The translations under genes were made by a program, and so were the position numbers. From Anaerolineae bacterium (GTDB lineage Bacteria > Chloroflexota > Anaerolineae > Aggregatilineales > Phototrophicaceae): a DNA stretch of 64,000 bases. Position 1 is the first letter of the stretch. Each line of letters opens with the position of its first letter. Positions 32,566 through 41,316 of this stretch are shown here, piece after piece. Below the pieces are notes generated by a model that was given only the letters and a program-made list of their open reading frames with translations, had not been told where the DNA came from and did not search any database. Where the stretch lies: positions 124,001 through 188,000 of the forward strand of contig JAJEAA010000018.1 in NCBI GenBank assembly GCA_022824365.1, given 5' to 3'.

Positions 32566-33426
32566 ATGAGTGATATCGGAAGTCGTGGGTATGCGAATCC
32601 AGACAAGCTCGTCTCGACAGACTGGGTCGCCGCCCGCCTGAGTGACGACAATATTCGTATCGTCGAATCCAACGAAGACCCGCTGCTGTATCCAAGCGGT
32701 CATATTCCTGGCGCCGTCGAGGTCGATTGGGTCAAGGATCTCAATGACCCGCTGCGCCGGGATTACCTCGGCAAGGCTGGCTTTGAGGCGCTGGCGAGCC
32801 GCATTGGCATCACGCCGGATACGACAGTGATCTTCTACGGCGACATGAGCAACTGGTGGGCGACCTATGCCCTTTGGGTCTTTGAGCTCTTCAACCACAA
32901 GAACGCCAAAATCATGGACGGCGGTCGGCTCAAGTGGGCGGAAGAGGGGCGCGAACTCACGCGCGAAAAGCCGGTCATCAGCCCGACATCCTACAGCGCG
33001 CCGGAACGGGACGACAGCCGTATCCGCGCCTTTCGCGATGGCGTCTTGCAGCATATTCAATCCAGCGGCCAGTTGGTTGATGTGCGCAGCCCGGCCGAGT
33101 TCAGCGGCGAGAAGCTGCACATGGAAGGCTATCCGCAGGAAGGCGCCGTCCGCGGCGGTCATATCCCGGGCGCTTCGAGCGTGCCCTGGTCGCGCGCCGC
33201 CAATGAGGACGGCACGTTTAAGAACGCGGCCGAACTGAGCGCGATCTACCTCGAGGAGATCGGCTTGAATCCGGCTGAGCCCACCGTCGCCTACTGCCGC
33301 ATTGGCGAGCGCAGCAGCCATACCTGGTTCGTCTTGACAAACCTGCTCGGTTTTGCCGATGTGCGGAATTACGACGGCTCCTGGACGGAATGGGGCAACA
33401 GCGTCGGCCTGCCTATCGAGAAGTAG
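32566..33426 (+). CDS. Thiosulfate sulfurtransferase, two-domain rhodanese (CysA type)
   Basis: A 286-residue cytoplasmic enzyme moving sulfane sulfur from thiosulfate or 3-mercaptopyruvate to an acceptor. The N-terminal rhodanese domain (about 1-130) is inactive, with '[13 protein letters not shown]' at its loop; the C-terminal domain has the active-site loop CRIGERS with Cys244, followed by '[28 protein letters not shown]'. This loop is that of actinobacterial CysA2/CysA3/SseA proteins. ATG 32566 (GGGAGAAG upstream) is the start; the longer frame overlaps the attenuator. A sufE gene follows after 65 bases, as in actinobacteria, suggesting sulfur delivery. Confidence 0.93.
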   Translation: MSDIGSRGYANPDKLVSTDWVAARLSDDNIRIVESNEDPLLYPSGHIPGAVEVDWVKDLNDPLRRDYLGKAGFEALASRIGITPDTTVIFYGDMSNWWATYALWVFELFNHKNAKIMDGGRLKWAEEGRELTREKPVISPTSYSAPERDDSRIRAFRDGVLQHIQSSGQLVDVRSPAEFSGEKLHMEGYPQEGAVRGGHIPGASSVPWSRAANEDGTFKNAAELSAIYLEEIGLNPAEPTVAYCRIGERSSHTWFVLTNLLGFADVRNYDGSWTEWGNSVGLPIEK

Positions 33427-33491
33427 TGGATTATCCGTGAATCGGGGCAGCCAGGCGCTGTCCCGGCTCATTTGGACAGGGTGAGGCGTCA

Positions 33492-33935
33492 ATGGCGGAT
33501 TATCCGGCAAAGCTGCAAGAATACCTCGACGACTTCAGCTTCATCACATCGCGGGAAGAACGCGTCGACTATCTGATCGCCATCGCCGACGAATTCCAGC
33601 CGGTGCCCGAGTCGATTGCGACCAAACCCTACGACGAGGCGCATCGCGTTATCGGCTGCGAATCAGAAGCCTTCGTATGGGCGCTTGAGCGCGCGGACGG
33701 CACGCTGGACTTTTACTTTGATGTGCTCAACCCGCAGGGCTTGTCAGCGATGGCCATGAGCGCCATCCTTGATCAGGCTTGCAGCGGCGCGCCATTGGAG
33801 CAAGTGGCTGCTATCAATGGCGAAGTTGTCTTCACTTTCTTCGGCCGGGACATCTCTATGGGCAAGGGCCGCGGCTTGACCGAGTTGATCAATGCCGTCG
33901 TCTATCAAGCGAACCAACGCCTGAAATCTGCCTGA
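33492..33935 (+). CDS. sufE: SufE family Fe-S cluster assembly protein
   Basis: A 147-residue sulfur-acceptor protein that takes persulfide from a cysteine desulfurase (SufS) and passes it to the SufBCD scaffold. The acceptor cysteine is C56 in 'RVIGCESEAFVW', and the 'TSREERVDYLIAIADEFQPVPE' opening is typical. No suf desulfurase or scaffold gene is in the window; instead it is paired with the thiosulfate sulfurtransferase, implying that it may accept sulfur from that enzyme. It is likely co-transcribed with it and therefore under the cysteine attenuator. Confidence 0.92.
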   Translation: MADYPAKLQEYLDDFSFITSREERVDYLIAIADEFQPVPESIATKPYDEAHRVIGCESEAFVWALERADGTLDFYFDVLNPQGLSAMAMSAILDQACSGAPLEQVAAINGEVVFTFFGRDISMGKGRGLTELINAVVYQANQRLKSA

Positions 33936-33936
33936 A

Positions 33937-34464
33937 TCAGCCGCTCTCCAGAAAGGAGTCGCTCGGCGCGCCTTCGTTGAATATGGCATGTGTGCCTAAC
34001 ATGCCGCGATAGCTGCCGGGCGGCTCGGACCCGGGGATCACCTCGGCGCCGACGACTTTCTCATAATACTCGACTGGTCCCGCCCAACCGATGATGCCAT
34101 ACATGTAACCGGCTTCGCGCATGGCGTGCAGCGTCGCCATTAGCAATGCTGTGCCGATGCCGCGCCCGCGCTCCGCCTCGTCAACGCCGGTGGGACCAAA
34201 AAAATTCTTCTGCGCGGTATCGTAACAGGCAAAGCCTAGAATCTGCTCGCCGCGATGCGCCAAAAAGATCGTTGGCGGACGCGCAGAAAAGCCCGCGTCG
34301 GCTTCACTAACCCAATACTCGCTGAAATGCTGGCGAATCCAATCCAGGACCAGGAACTTCTCCGGCGCCATTCCCCGTCTGATCGTAATACCCATGTCCT
34401 GCTGCCTGGCGAGCGCGGGCGCCAACTCCGGAAGATCGTATAATTTGACAAGCATATCTGGCAT
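33937..34464 (-). CDS. GNAT-family N-acetyltransferase
   Basis: A 175-residue acetyltransferase. The acetyl-CoA loop is 'RGRGIGTALLMATLHAM' after the 'GPTGVDEAE' strand, and 'YGIIGWAGPVEYYEKVVGAEVIPG' is the C-terminal substrate side. ATG 34464 has GGAGAGGGG upstream and is preferred to the TTG at 34479. It meets sufE tail to tail with one base between stops. Substrate unknown. Confidence 0.82.
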   Translation of the reverse strand: MPDMLVKLYDLPELAPALARQQDMGITIRRGMAPEKFLVLDWIRQHFSEYWVSEADAGFSARPPTIFLAHRGEQILGFACYDTAQKNFFGPTGVDEAERGRGIGTALLMATLHAMREAGYMYGIIGWAGPVEYYEKVVGAEVIPGSEPPGSYRGMLGTHAIFNEGAPSDSFLESG

Positions 34465-34599
34465 GGCGCCCCTCTCCAATTCAGCGTTGCCGTCCTTTGC
34501 CGATGTTCCACATGGTATACGGACGATAACTTCTTATTGCTTTATTCTACAACGATTTCATAGCGCAGCCGCCAATTCTCAGCGCTAACTCGCCTGCAC

Positions 34600-34629
34600 T
34601 TGGCAGGCCTGCCTGCCAGCCTGTATGAT
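34600..34629 (+). promoter_or_regulatory. Promoter with overlapping inverted repeat upstream of the cystathionine synthase/lyase gene
   Basis: TTGGCA (34600-34605), 18-base spacer, TATGAT (34624-34629). An inverted repeat TGGCAGGC / GCCTGCCA (34601-34618) covers the -35 and the start of the spacer, the position of a repressor operator. ATG 34663 follows about 27 bases after the predicted start. Confidence 0.45.
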
Positions 34630-34662
34630 TGCCGGGATATTGAGACTACAGGAATATGACAA

Positions 34663-35787
34663 ATGGATCTGCGGCCCGAAACCGAGGCAGTTCACAACGC
34701 GGCGATTGACCCTGCCAGCGGCGCAATCGTAGCGCCTATCGTGCTGAGCACCACCTTCGAGTATGAGACGACAGGTGGCGAGCATGAACCGGACGAACTG
34801 ATCTACACGCGTTATCAGAACCCCAACCGGGCCGCCTTGGAAGCGTCTTTGGCCAAGCTTGAAGGAGGCGCGGTCGCCCATGCTATTTCCAGCGGATCCG
34901 CCGCCATGCTCACCATTTTCCAGGCGCTGGAACCAGGCGATCATGTCGTATCGAGCGATGATATGTACTTCGGCATTCGCGTTCAGTTGAACGAATTCTT
35001 CGCGCCCTGGGGCTTGGAAACCACTTACGTCGATATGAGCGATCTGAGCGCCGTGCGCGCCGCCATGCGCCCGGAGACCAAATTGGTCATCTTCGAGTCG
35101 CCGACCAACCCGATGATCCGGCTGGCTGATATCGCCGCTATCGCCGAGATCACCCGTGAAAGCGGCGCCTTGCTGCTGGTCGATAACACCGTGGCGACGC
35201 CGGTCGCGCAGAATCCGATCGCGCTTGGCGCCGATATAGTTGTCATGTCCCTGACCAAGTATATCGCCGGGCACCACGATGTTTTGGGCGGCGTCATCAT
35301 CTTCGCCGAGGAAGACGATTTCGCCGAGCGCGTCATGCGGCTGGTGAGGATAGGCGGCAGCGTCCTGTCTCCGATGAATAGCTGGCTGGCCGCGCGGGGC
35401 TTGCAGAGCTTGTCTTATCGCGTCCGCGCCCACAGCGAAAATGCCTTGCAAGTGGCCTGTTTCCTGGCGGAACACCCCAAGATCGAACATGTGCTTTATC
35501 CGCATCATCCCAGCCACCCGCAATACGAACTGGCGCTGCGGCAGATGCGCGTCGGCAGCGGGCTGATGTCGATCCTTGTCGAGGGTGGGCGGCAAGGCGC
35601 TATCGACCTGGTCAACCGTCTGAAGCTGTTCACGAGCGCGACCAGCTTTGGCGGAACGCACAGTCTCATCGAGCACCGCGAGTCGATCGAAGAAAGCTCG
35701 AGCACGCCGTCCAACCTGCTGCGCGTTTCCATCGGCCTTGAGCACCCGGCGGATTTGATCGCGGACCTGCAACAAGCGCTTTCATGA
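34663..35787 (+). CDS. Cystathionine gamma-synthase/lyase family PLP enzyme
   Basis: A 374-residue Cys/Met metabolism PLP enzyme of fold type I. 'YTRYQNPN' (Y49, R50, tetramer PLP contact), 'ISSGSAAM', 'FESPTNP', D174 in 'LLVDNTVATP' and the Schiff-base K199 in 'SLTKYIAGHHDVLGG' are all present, as is 'TSFGGTHSLIEHR' near the end. It interconverts homocysteine/cysteine via cystathionine (synthase, beta- or gamma-lyase cannot be separated by eye). The last bases overlap the DUF952 gene (ATGA 35784-35787). With the sulfurtransferase and sufE it makes a sulfur-metabolism block. Confidence 0.9.
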   Translation: MDLRPETEAVHNAAIDPASGAIVAPIVLSTTFEYETTGGEHEPDELIYTRYQNPNRAALEASLAKLEGGAVAHAISSGSAAMLTIFQALEPGDHVVSSDDMYFGIRVQLNEFFAPWGLETTYVDMSDLSAVRAAMRPETKLVIFESPTNPMIRLADIAAIAEITRESGALLLVDNTVATPVAQNPIALGADIVVMSLTKYIAGHHDVLGGVIIFAEEDDFAERVMRLVRIGGSVLSPMNSWLAARGLQSLSYRVRAHSENALQVACFLAEHPKIEHVLYPHHPSHPQYELALRQMRVGSGLMSILVEGGRQGAIDLVNRLKLFTSATSFGGTHSLIEHRESIEESSSTPSNLLRVSIGLEHPADLIADLQQALS

Positions 35788-36149
35788 TCTACCACATAAG
35801 CTCCCACGGGGCTTGGCAGGCGGCGCAGGAACGAGGTTGGTACAGCGCCCCGTCATTGGCGAGCGAAGGCTTCATACATTGTTCCCGGCGCGAGCAGTTG
35901 CTGACGGTTGCGAAGGACTTCTACCGCGGCGCGGCGGATCTGTTGCTGCTTTGCATCGACGAAGATCGGCTGAGGGCGGAGCTTCGCTGGGAAGCGCCAG
36001 CGCATCCGAGGGCGCAGGACGCCGAGGCAACAAGGGGCGAAGCGCTCTTCCCGCATGTCTATGGACGGGTGAATCTCGATGCGGTTTTGAAGGCGGTCGA
36101 GTTCACTGAATCCGAAGACGGCTTCAGGCTGCCGCCGGACCTGCCCTGA
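35784..36149 (+). CDS. DUF952 family protein
   Basis: A 121-residue protein of the DUF952 family (glutathione S-transferase-like proteins of unknown function). The family pattern is clear: 'MIYHISSHGAWQAAQERGWYSAPSLASEGFIHCSRREQ', 'DLLLLCIDEDRL' and 'GEALFPHVYGRVNL'. Function is not established. It is translationally coupled to the cystathionine synthase/lyase gene by a 4-base overlap, a hint that it may act on thiol metabolism. Confidence 0.85.
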   Translation: MIYHISSHGAWQAAQERGWYSAPSLASEGFIHCSRREQLLTVAKDFYRGAADLLLLCIDEDRLRAELRWEAPAHPRAQDAEATRGEALFPHVYGRVNLDAVLKAVEFTESEDGFRLPPDLP

Positions 36150-36155
36150 CAACAC

Positions 36156-37010
36156 TTAGCCGACGCCAGTCGCTTCGGCGCTGAAAGCCCAAAGCGCTTT
36201 CTGCTGCTCGCGGTCATAGGAGTTCTCGCTCGAGCGCTTCTGTTGTTTCTCATTCCAGTATTTGCCGCTGATGCCAGCCGCATCCGGTGACGAGGCGAGA
36301 TAGACGAGGGTTTCGGCGCCTCTTTGCGGGGATATGGCAAAGAGCTTCTGCAAGATCTTGATTATGGGAGACCAAAGTCCCCCCGTATTGTGGCCGAAGC
36401 CGGTATCGACCAACCCGGGATGCACCGCATTGACGGTCACAGCGGTGTCTTCCAGCCGCCGCGCCAATTCATAAGTGAAGAGCACATTCATCAGTTTGCT
36501 GGCGCCGTAACTGTTCATGAAACTGTACCCGCTCTGGTCGCGCAAGTTATCCAGCCGCAAGGCAGCGTTTCTATGGGCGCTCGACGACACGTTGATGATG
36601 CGCGCTTCGCCATGTTCATGCGCGGTAAGCTTGATGATATCAAGCAGGAGATGAGTGAGCAGGTAATAGCTGATGTGATTCAGCGCGAAAGTCATCTCGT
36701 AGCCATCAGCCGATTGCTGATACGCGGAGAAGACGGCGCCGGCGTTGTTCAGCAGGACATCCAGACGCTTATATTTCTCGCGAAATTCGGCGGCGATGCG
36801 GCGAACCTCGTCCATGGACGAGAGGTCGGCCACCAGGATATCCACGCTGGAATTGCCGCTTGCCTGCTTGATGTCGCGGCTTACTTTGACCGTCTTTATC
36901 TCGTCGCGCCCGACAATGACCAGTTCCGCGCCCATCTTCGCCAGTTCAAGAGCGGCCTGTTTGCCGATGCCATTGGTCGCGCCGGTGACAAGTATTCGTT
37001 TGCCAATCAT
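36156..37010 (-). CDS. Short-chain dehydrogenase, retinol-dehydrogenase/WWOX-like
   Basis: A 284-residue SDR with TGATNGIG near residue 10, 'VGRDEIKT', NNAGAVFS, 'INVSSSAHRN' (catalytic Ser) and YGASKLMN (Tyr, Lys). The long C-terminal part 'VNAVHPGLVDTGFGHNTGG' and 'AETLVYLASSPDAAGISGKYW' place it in the RDH11-14/WWOX-like subfamily, which reduces retinal, fatty aldehydes or similar lipophilic carbonyls. It is a cytoplasmic enzyme of unknown substrate, transcribed alone, tail to tail with DUF952. Confidence 0.85.
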   Translation of the reverse strand: MIGKRILVTGATNGIGKQAALELAKMGAELVIVGRDEIKTVKVSRDIKQASGNSSVDILVADLSSMDEVRRIAAEFREKYKRLDVLLNNAGAVFSAYQQSADGYEMTFALNHISYYLLTHLLLDIIKLTAHEHGEARIINVSSSAHRNAALRLDNLRDQSGYSFMNSYGASKLMNVLFTYELARRLEDTAVTVNAVHPGLVDTGFGHNTGGLWSPIIKILQKLFAISPQRGAETLVYLASSPDAAGISGKYWNEKQQKRSSENSYDREQQKALWAFSAEATGVG

Positions 37011-37204
37011 CGTTTGCCCTCGACTGATTCTTTCCGTCTTGTTTAATATATACGAAATCCGCCTGTTTCGTGTTTCAGCCCCCCAAATAACATAGTCGAT
37101 GACTATAGACCATCTGCGACTGAAGCTGTCAGCGATGAGGCCCGTCGGGACCTCAAAAATGATTCATTCAAGCCGGTCAATGAGAGCGCTGGCGGGTCCT
37201 GGCG

Positions 37205-37927
37205 CTAGGCATCATCATCGCCGTAAGCATGCCCGCCAAATATCGCCCGGATTTCGGCGGCGGACTTCGCATTTTGCAAGGCATTCATGCGCGCGGCTTC
37301 CTCTTTTTGCAGGGCGCGCGCGTTGATCAGCACGGCTTCCAGTTGATCGGCCGGGAATTTGCAGGCGCCGTTTTCGTCCATGTGAATGAGTTCGCCGGGC
37401 GCCACATCCATGCCGCCGACGGAGACCGGCACATTCACGGCTTGCACCGCCATGGCGCCGTGCCCGGCAGTCACGCCGCTCAACATATACTGGAAATCCA
37501 TTTCGCGGACCTCGTCAAGATCGCGCGAGGGACCGTTGGACAACATGCCGACGCAACCGAGGGCTCGCATCGCCGAGACCATATTGCCGCCAGCCAAGCC
37601 AACTTTGCCAGCGAGCGCCGGCGGAAACTTCTGCTGCAGGATCAATACCGTTGGCTGAGGCGATGCCTCCAGCGCGTCCAGCACATCGGCGAAGCCCAGG
37701 CGGGAATAATTGGGATCGGGCAAACCGTAGACGCAAGTCACAGCGTAGCCAACGCGCCGTCCCAACTCCGGGTACATGCAGCGTATCGTTTGATCGGTGT
37801 ACCAATTCTCGGTCCAGGGATTGTACAAACCGAGGCAAAGCGGCGAATCGGGATAAGTCGCCACCACATTGGTGATGGATGGCGTATCAAAGTTTTTGAG
37901 TTCTTCCAGCATTTGCTTCGCGTTCAT
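37205..37927 (-). CDS. RraA-like protein (4-hydroxy-4-methyl-2-oxoglutarate aldolase family)
   Basis: A 240-residue member of the RraA/DlpA superfamily. 'TPSITNVVATY' at the start, 'LAGGNMVSAMRALGCVGMLSNGPSRDLDEV' (the Arg-Asp of 'G.RD' binds substrate and metal) and 'PGELIHMDENGACKFP' match the fold. Family members are aldolases or decarboxylases of 2-oxo acids, or regulators of RNase E; without RNase E context an enzymatic role is more likely. ATG 37927 has AGGAG upstream. Stands alone. Confidence 0.82.
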   Translation of the reverse strand: MNAKQMLEELKNFDTPSITNVVATYPDSPLCLGLYNPWTENWYTDQTIRCMYPELGRRVGYAVTCVYGLPDPNYSRLGFADVLDALEASPQPTVLILQQKFPPALAGKVGLAGGNMVSAMRALGCVGMLSNGPSRDLDEVREMDFQYMLSGVTAGHGAMAVQAVNVPVSVGGMDVAPGELIHMDENGACKFPADQLEAVLINARALQKEEAARMNALQNAKSAAEIRAIFGGHAYGDDDA

Positions 37928-38591
37928 AGGTTAGGCATCTCCTCGGATTTTGGCGTTCTACATTCTACTCCGCCACCGCTATGAAGTCTAAGGGTCGCTG
38001 GCGAGCGGAGCGGCTCGCGACAGTTTTGCGGCCGGGGGAAAACTTTTTTTTGGCAATCTGGCAATCTGGCAATCTGAGATCTGAGCCAGCGGGAAATGTT
38101 TCGCCGATCGCTTTCGACGCCGAAGCAATACCAAGCCTTGCAGTCGAAAGTTCGGCGGATGAGGTAAGTAAAAGGTGGACGCAGTATGGAAAAGGGTGGA
38201 CGGAGTATGGAAAAGGGTGGGCGCAGTATGGATAACGGCAGGCAGAATCGCCTATCTCTATGGATACAGTATCGATACATTGGTAATTTGGGCGCTGAAA
38301 TTGGGGAATTGGGGAGATAAAAGTTGGATTTTGGATTAGTCTTGGCATGGTTTCGGATTAGATGTTGCGCGTGAGATCTGTTGTTCATGTTGTCGAGGGC
38401 AGCAGGAAAGTTCCGGGCACAGGCGACTAGACAGTCGCGCATGAGACGGGCGCGAGCGGGCGGAATTGGAAGCTGAAAACGCAGGGTCAGACGAGCCATA
38501 GAGCCATGCTAGCACACAAGGCGTTCTATACAAGAACAAATGTTCATATATTAACTGGATTCGAATCGCTTTATAACTGCAAACGGGGAGT
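37928..38591. other. Repeat-bearing spacer without a convincing gene
   Basis: About 660 bases with no credible coding frame on either strand. It holds three 8-base GGCAATCT units (38052-38075), three near-identical 20-21-base units (38170-38231, listed separately) and AT/GG-rich text. Frames crossing it are low-complexity translations of the repeats. No RNA gene or mobile element was recognised. Confidence 0.6.
38170..38231. repeat. Three-copy tandem repeat, 20-21 bases
   Basis: Units at 38170-38189, 38190-38210 and 38211-38231 share AAAAGGGTGGACGCAGTATGG with one or two differences each. Direct head-to-tail order without spacers, so not a CRISPR array. Confidence 0.85.
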
Positions 38592-39833
38592 CTATTCATC
38601 CGAGGGCGGGGGCCGCAGCGTGCGGCGGAAGACGAGCAAGATCGGCAGCAGAATCAGCGCCGAGCAGGCTATAGCCACGCGGACAGAGCGCCACAAGCCG
38701 ATAGCGCCGACGACAGGACCGCCGGCGATCTGCCCAAAGGCGTCAGCCTGCCCGCCAATGGACAGCACCGTCGCGCGCAGATCCGATTCCACGTAGAGGT
38801 TCAGCCAGGCGTCCATCAGTGGATTTCGGAGGCCGCGCGCCGCTTGGGTCAGCCAGAAGCCCAAGAGTATCAGCGCGAAACTTTGGCCCAAGGTGAAGAG
38901 CAGAACACTGCCGATCATCACAAGGTAGACAGCCGTCAAGGTCTGCGCCACGGTACGCCCGTCGGTCAGGTCCAGCCGGCGGCGGATGACTTCGGTTGCG
39001 CCCAGAGTCAGGGGCATGGATACGGCGCTGATGATGCCGAACCAGGCGATTTCGTTGAGCGCGCCCAAGGGCGGCAATTGGAAATTCTGCAGAATGTGGG
39101 CGGTGGAGAGACGGTCGAAGCCTTCGCTGAAAGCGCCGTGGATCACCATCGTGATGATGATCAGCAACAGGATTTGCCGGGCGCGTATCAGCCGGATGCC
39201 GTCGCGCAGCGTCGCGCTAAATGTCCGCCAGGATTCTCGTTCGCCGGCCGCAGGTCGCGCGAAGCCGCGCTCGGGCATGACCAGCGCCAGCAAGACAGCG
39301 AGCACAAGAAGAATGACACCGCCGGTGATAATGGCGAGCTGCAGGCTGTAACTGGCCAGCGCGATGCTCAAGCCAATCGCCAGGAAGCTCGCCACTTGCG
39401 CCACTTGCGACGAGCGGAGAAAGGCGCCGGACGCGCGTTCATAGCCGATCTCGTCGACGATCCAGGCGGAGGTCGCGCCGCTGAGGAAGGTATAACCCAA
39501 GCCCATGATGACCTGGGCGACCAGCAGCGCTTCAAAGATCGGCAGCCCGCCTTCCACAATGAAGCCGATACCGAGCAGGAGAAAGCCGACAATGACTGAC
39601 AGCCGCCGGCTATAGACATCGGCGACGACGCCGGTGGGGATCTCCATCAGGAAAGCGGTCAATTCCAGGGTTGTGCCCACCAGGACCAACTGCAGGGCAT
39701 TCAAGCCAACTTGCTGCACCTGATAGACCAAGTTGATCGTGAAAACGGTGGTCAGGGCGACCGCCTGGACCGCGGTCATGAAGAGGTAGAGCTTGTATGC
39801 GTCAGCCCGGGGCAAGCGCGTTTTAAGCAACAT
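38592..39833 (-). CDS. Major facilitator superfamily transporter
   Basis: A 413-residue membrane protein with about 12 helices. 'MEIPTGVVADVYSRRLSVIVGF' between helices 2 and 3 is the MFS loop motif (G...AD..SRR). The closing part 'LRNPLMDAWLNLYVESDLRATVLSIGGQADAFGQIAGGPVVGAIG' is typical of drug/unknown-substrate exporters common in Chloroflexota and Firmicutes. ATG 39833 with GGAGAG upstream is preferred to the TTG at 39848. It may be co-transcribed with the kinase gene that ends 26 bases upstream, suggesting resistance or modification plus export. Confidence 0.88.
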   Translation of the reverse strand: MLLKTRLPRADAYKLYLFMTAVQAVALTTVFTINLVYQVQQVGLNALQLVLVGTTLELTAFLMEIPTGVVADVYSRRLSVIVGFLLLGIGFIVEGGLPIFEALLVAQVIMGLGYTFLSGATSAWIVDEIGYERASGAFLRSSQVAQVASFLAIGLSIALASYSLQLAIITGGVILLVLAVLLALVMPERGFARPAAGERESWRTFSATLRDGIRLIRARQILLLIIITMVIHGAFSEGFDRLSTAHILQNFQLPPLGALNEIAWFGIISAVSMPLTLGATEVIRRRLDLTDGRTVAQTLTAVYLVMIGSVLLFTLGQSFALILLGFWLTQAARGLRNPLMDAWLNLYVESDLRATVLSIGGQADAFGQIAGGPVVGAIGLWRSVRVAIACSALILLPILLVFRRTLRPPPSDE

Positions 39834-39859
39834 TCGGGTTCTCTCCAAATCGCTGTCGG

Positions 39860-40882
39860 CTAGAGCGTCGCCGAGCGGCGGAGCAACAGACCGGCGGACA
39901 GATAATCCTTCAGTTCGTCGGCGCGGGCTTGAAGGAGAGCCGGCGCCATAGCCCGTACATTCGGCAGATGCAAGTTCTGCAGCAGCCAGCGACAGGACAG
40001 GAGTTGTCGCGCGGCGATGAAATCTTCCAGGGAAGCACGCTCTTTCTCCGCCTCGGGGCGGACTGAGAGGTAGCCCTGCCAGAGCGCAGCCTCGAGCTCG
40101 GGATAGTCAGAGGCGCGATCGCCCTTCAACTGCCAGAGCAGAGGCGCGAGGTCGTAGAGGAAATAGCCCCAGCCGCAGTATTCGAAATCGAGGGCGGCGA
40201 TCTTATCATCGGCGAAAATCAGATTCTTGGCGAGCAAGTCGGCATGGATCAAGCCGAATCTATCGCCGGCGGGGTCCGGCTGAGTCATGGCATGGCGCAG
40301 GCGCTGCATCACCGCGCGAAAGATTTCGCTCTGCTCAGGCGTGAGGAGCGCGCATTCGTCCGCCACATAATAGGGCGAAGCGATGCCGAAAAGCCCGTCG
40401 AAGTCGAGATGATGTCGCTCGAAATCGGCCGGGGGATCGAATTGAGCCGCGCGGTGCAACTCGCCGAGGCAAGCGCCGATTTTGCGCAGATCTTCTGCGG
40501 TCAGCGCTGAGGCCGGCTTGCTCTCACCGGCTATTCGCTCGAACAGTACGCAATGCAGCTTGCCAATTGATGGCGGCGAAAAGGCGGCGAACCATTGACC
40601 GTCTGAAGCGGAGACCGGCATTGGCGCAATCAGGTCCGTCCGCTGCCGGATGACTCGCAGCCAAATGAGTTCGGAACGCAGCGCCTTTTCGGATACTCGG
40701 CCGGGCGTATGCAAGCGCAAGATGTAGCGACCGGTCGCGGCTTCGACGGCGAAAACGGCATTTGTGCTGTAGCTGACCCAGGCAATTTTGTACTCGCCAA
40801 TTTGCCATTGGGGCAGGACTTGGGCGGCGACGGTTTCAAATAGGGTCTTTTGCCGTTGCAAGCTCAATTCGTTCAATTGCAT
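39860..40882 (-). CDS. APH-family phosphotransferase
   Basis: A 340-residue kinase of the aminoglycoside phosphotransferase/homoserine kinase II superfamily. 'NAVFAVEAATGRYILRLH' is the nucleotide-binding hairpin, 'LIHADLLAKNLIF' the catalytic loop (Asp and Asn kept), and 'IAALDFEYCGWGYFLYDLA' the metal-binding Asp segment. The substrate may be an aminoglycoside, homoserine, choline or another amine/alcohol. ATG 40882 (GGGGAA upstream) is the likely start. Its place directly ahead of an MFS exporter gene suggests a shared role, but this is context only. Confidence 0.83.
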   Translation of the reverse strand: MQLNELSLQRQKTLFETVAAQVLPQWQIGEYKIAWVSYSTNAVFAVEAATGRYILRLHTPGRVSEKALRSELIWLRVIRQRTDLIAPMPVSASDGQWFAAFSPPSIGKLHCVLFERIAGESKPASALTAEDLRKIGACLGELHRAAQFDPPADFERHHLDFDGLFGIASPYYVADECALLTPEQSEIFRAVMQRLRHAMTQPDPAGDRFGLIHADLLAKNLIFADDKIAALDFEYCGWGYFLYDLAPLLWQLKGDRASDYPELEAALWQGYLSVRPEAEKERASLEDFIAARQLLSCRWLLQNLHLPNVRAMAPALLQARADELKDYLSAGLLLRRSATL

Positions 40883-41050
40883 GTGTTTCCCCGGCGTAGC
40901 GTTCGGGAGCCAAGATGACTTTAGCACAGAGTCAAGTATGAGGAGTGGCGAATTTTAAGGGCATGGAAGGTATAGCGAACTCGACACAGAGGGATTGACC
41001 ACAGAGGCACAGAAGCAAGCGCAGGTAAGTAATACAACAATCAAGTGTTT

Positions 41051-41078
41051 GCGGGCGATTCACAGAATCGCCCCTACA
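41051..41078. repeat. REP-like palindrome, copy 1
   Basis: GCGGGCGATT-CACAG-AATCGCCCCTACA: arms GGGCGATT and AATCGCCC around a short loop, followed by CTACA. Same plan as copies at 41291 and 60409. Confidence 0.75.
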
Positions 41079-41182
41079 ACTTTCAGCAAATATGATGCTT
41101 GTGATTGCTGTCCCGTCGCTTTCATATACGAAAATCAAACCTCCTGTCCTCAGCCCATAAAGAGAGAGGGAGGGGCTTCAAA

Positions 41183-41222
41183 CCCACAAGGACATTAGGA
41201 AACTCCCTTCTCTCCTTGTGGG
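41183..41222. repeat. Inverted repeat, 10-base arms
   Basis: CCCACAAGGA (41183-41192) and TCCTTGTGGG (41213-41222) are perfect inverted copies separated by 20 bases; no U-tract follows on either strand. Confidence 0.75.
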
Positions 41223-41290
41223 GGATGGGGGACTTGCAGCCACGTCAATCAAGTTCACTACTCCTCAGGTATGCGGAGAATCTGAAACTG

Positions 41291-41316
41291 TGGGCGATCC
41301 AAGGATCGCCCCTACA
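41291..41316. repeat. REP-like palindrome, copy 2
   Basis: TGGGCGATCC-AA-GGATCGCCCCTACA: arms GGGCGATCC and GGATCGCCC. The arm sequence differs from copy 1 at compensating positions, so pairing is kept. Confidence 0.75.

Noticed and set aside
33445-33465. Hairpin GGGGCAG/CTGTCCC between sulfurtransferase and sufE as a terminator
   Set aside because: Seven pairs with one G-U and no U-tract; more likely an mRNA structure within the operon.
38170-38231. CRISPR-like repeat array
   Set aside because: Units are contiguous with no unique spacers, and no cas gene is in the window.
37965-38348. 127-codon minus-strand frame
   Set aside because: Its 'HPFPYSVHPFPYCVH' text is only the translation of the 20-21-base tandem repeat; no ribosome site or family resemblance.
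38555-38590. tRNA-like T-loop text (GGATTCGAATCGC)
   Set aside because: No acceptor, D or anticodon stem can be built around it.
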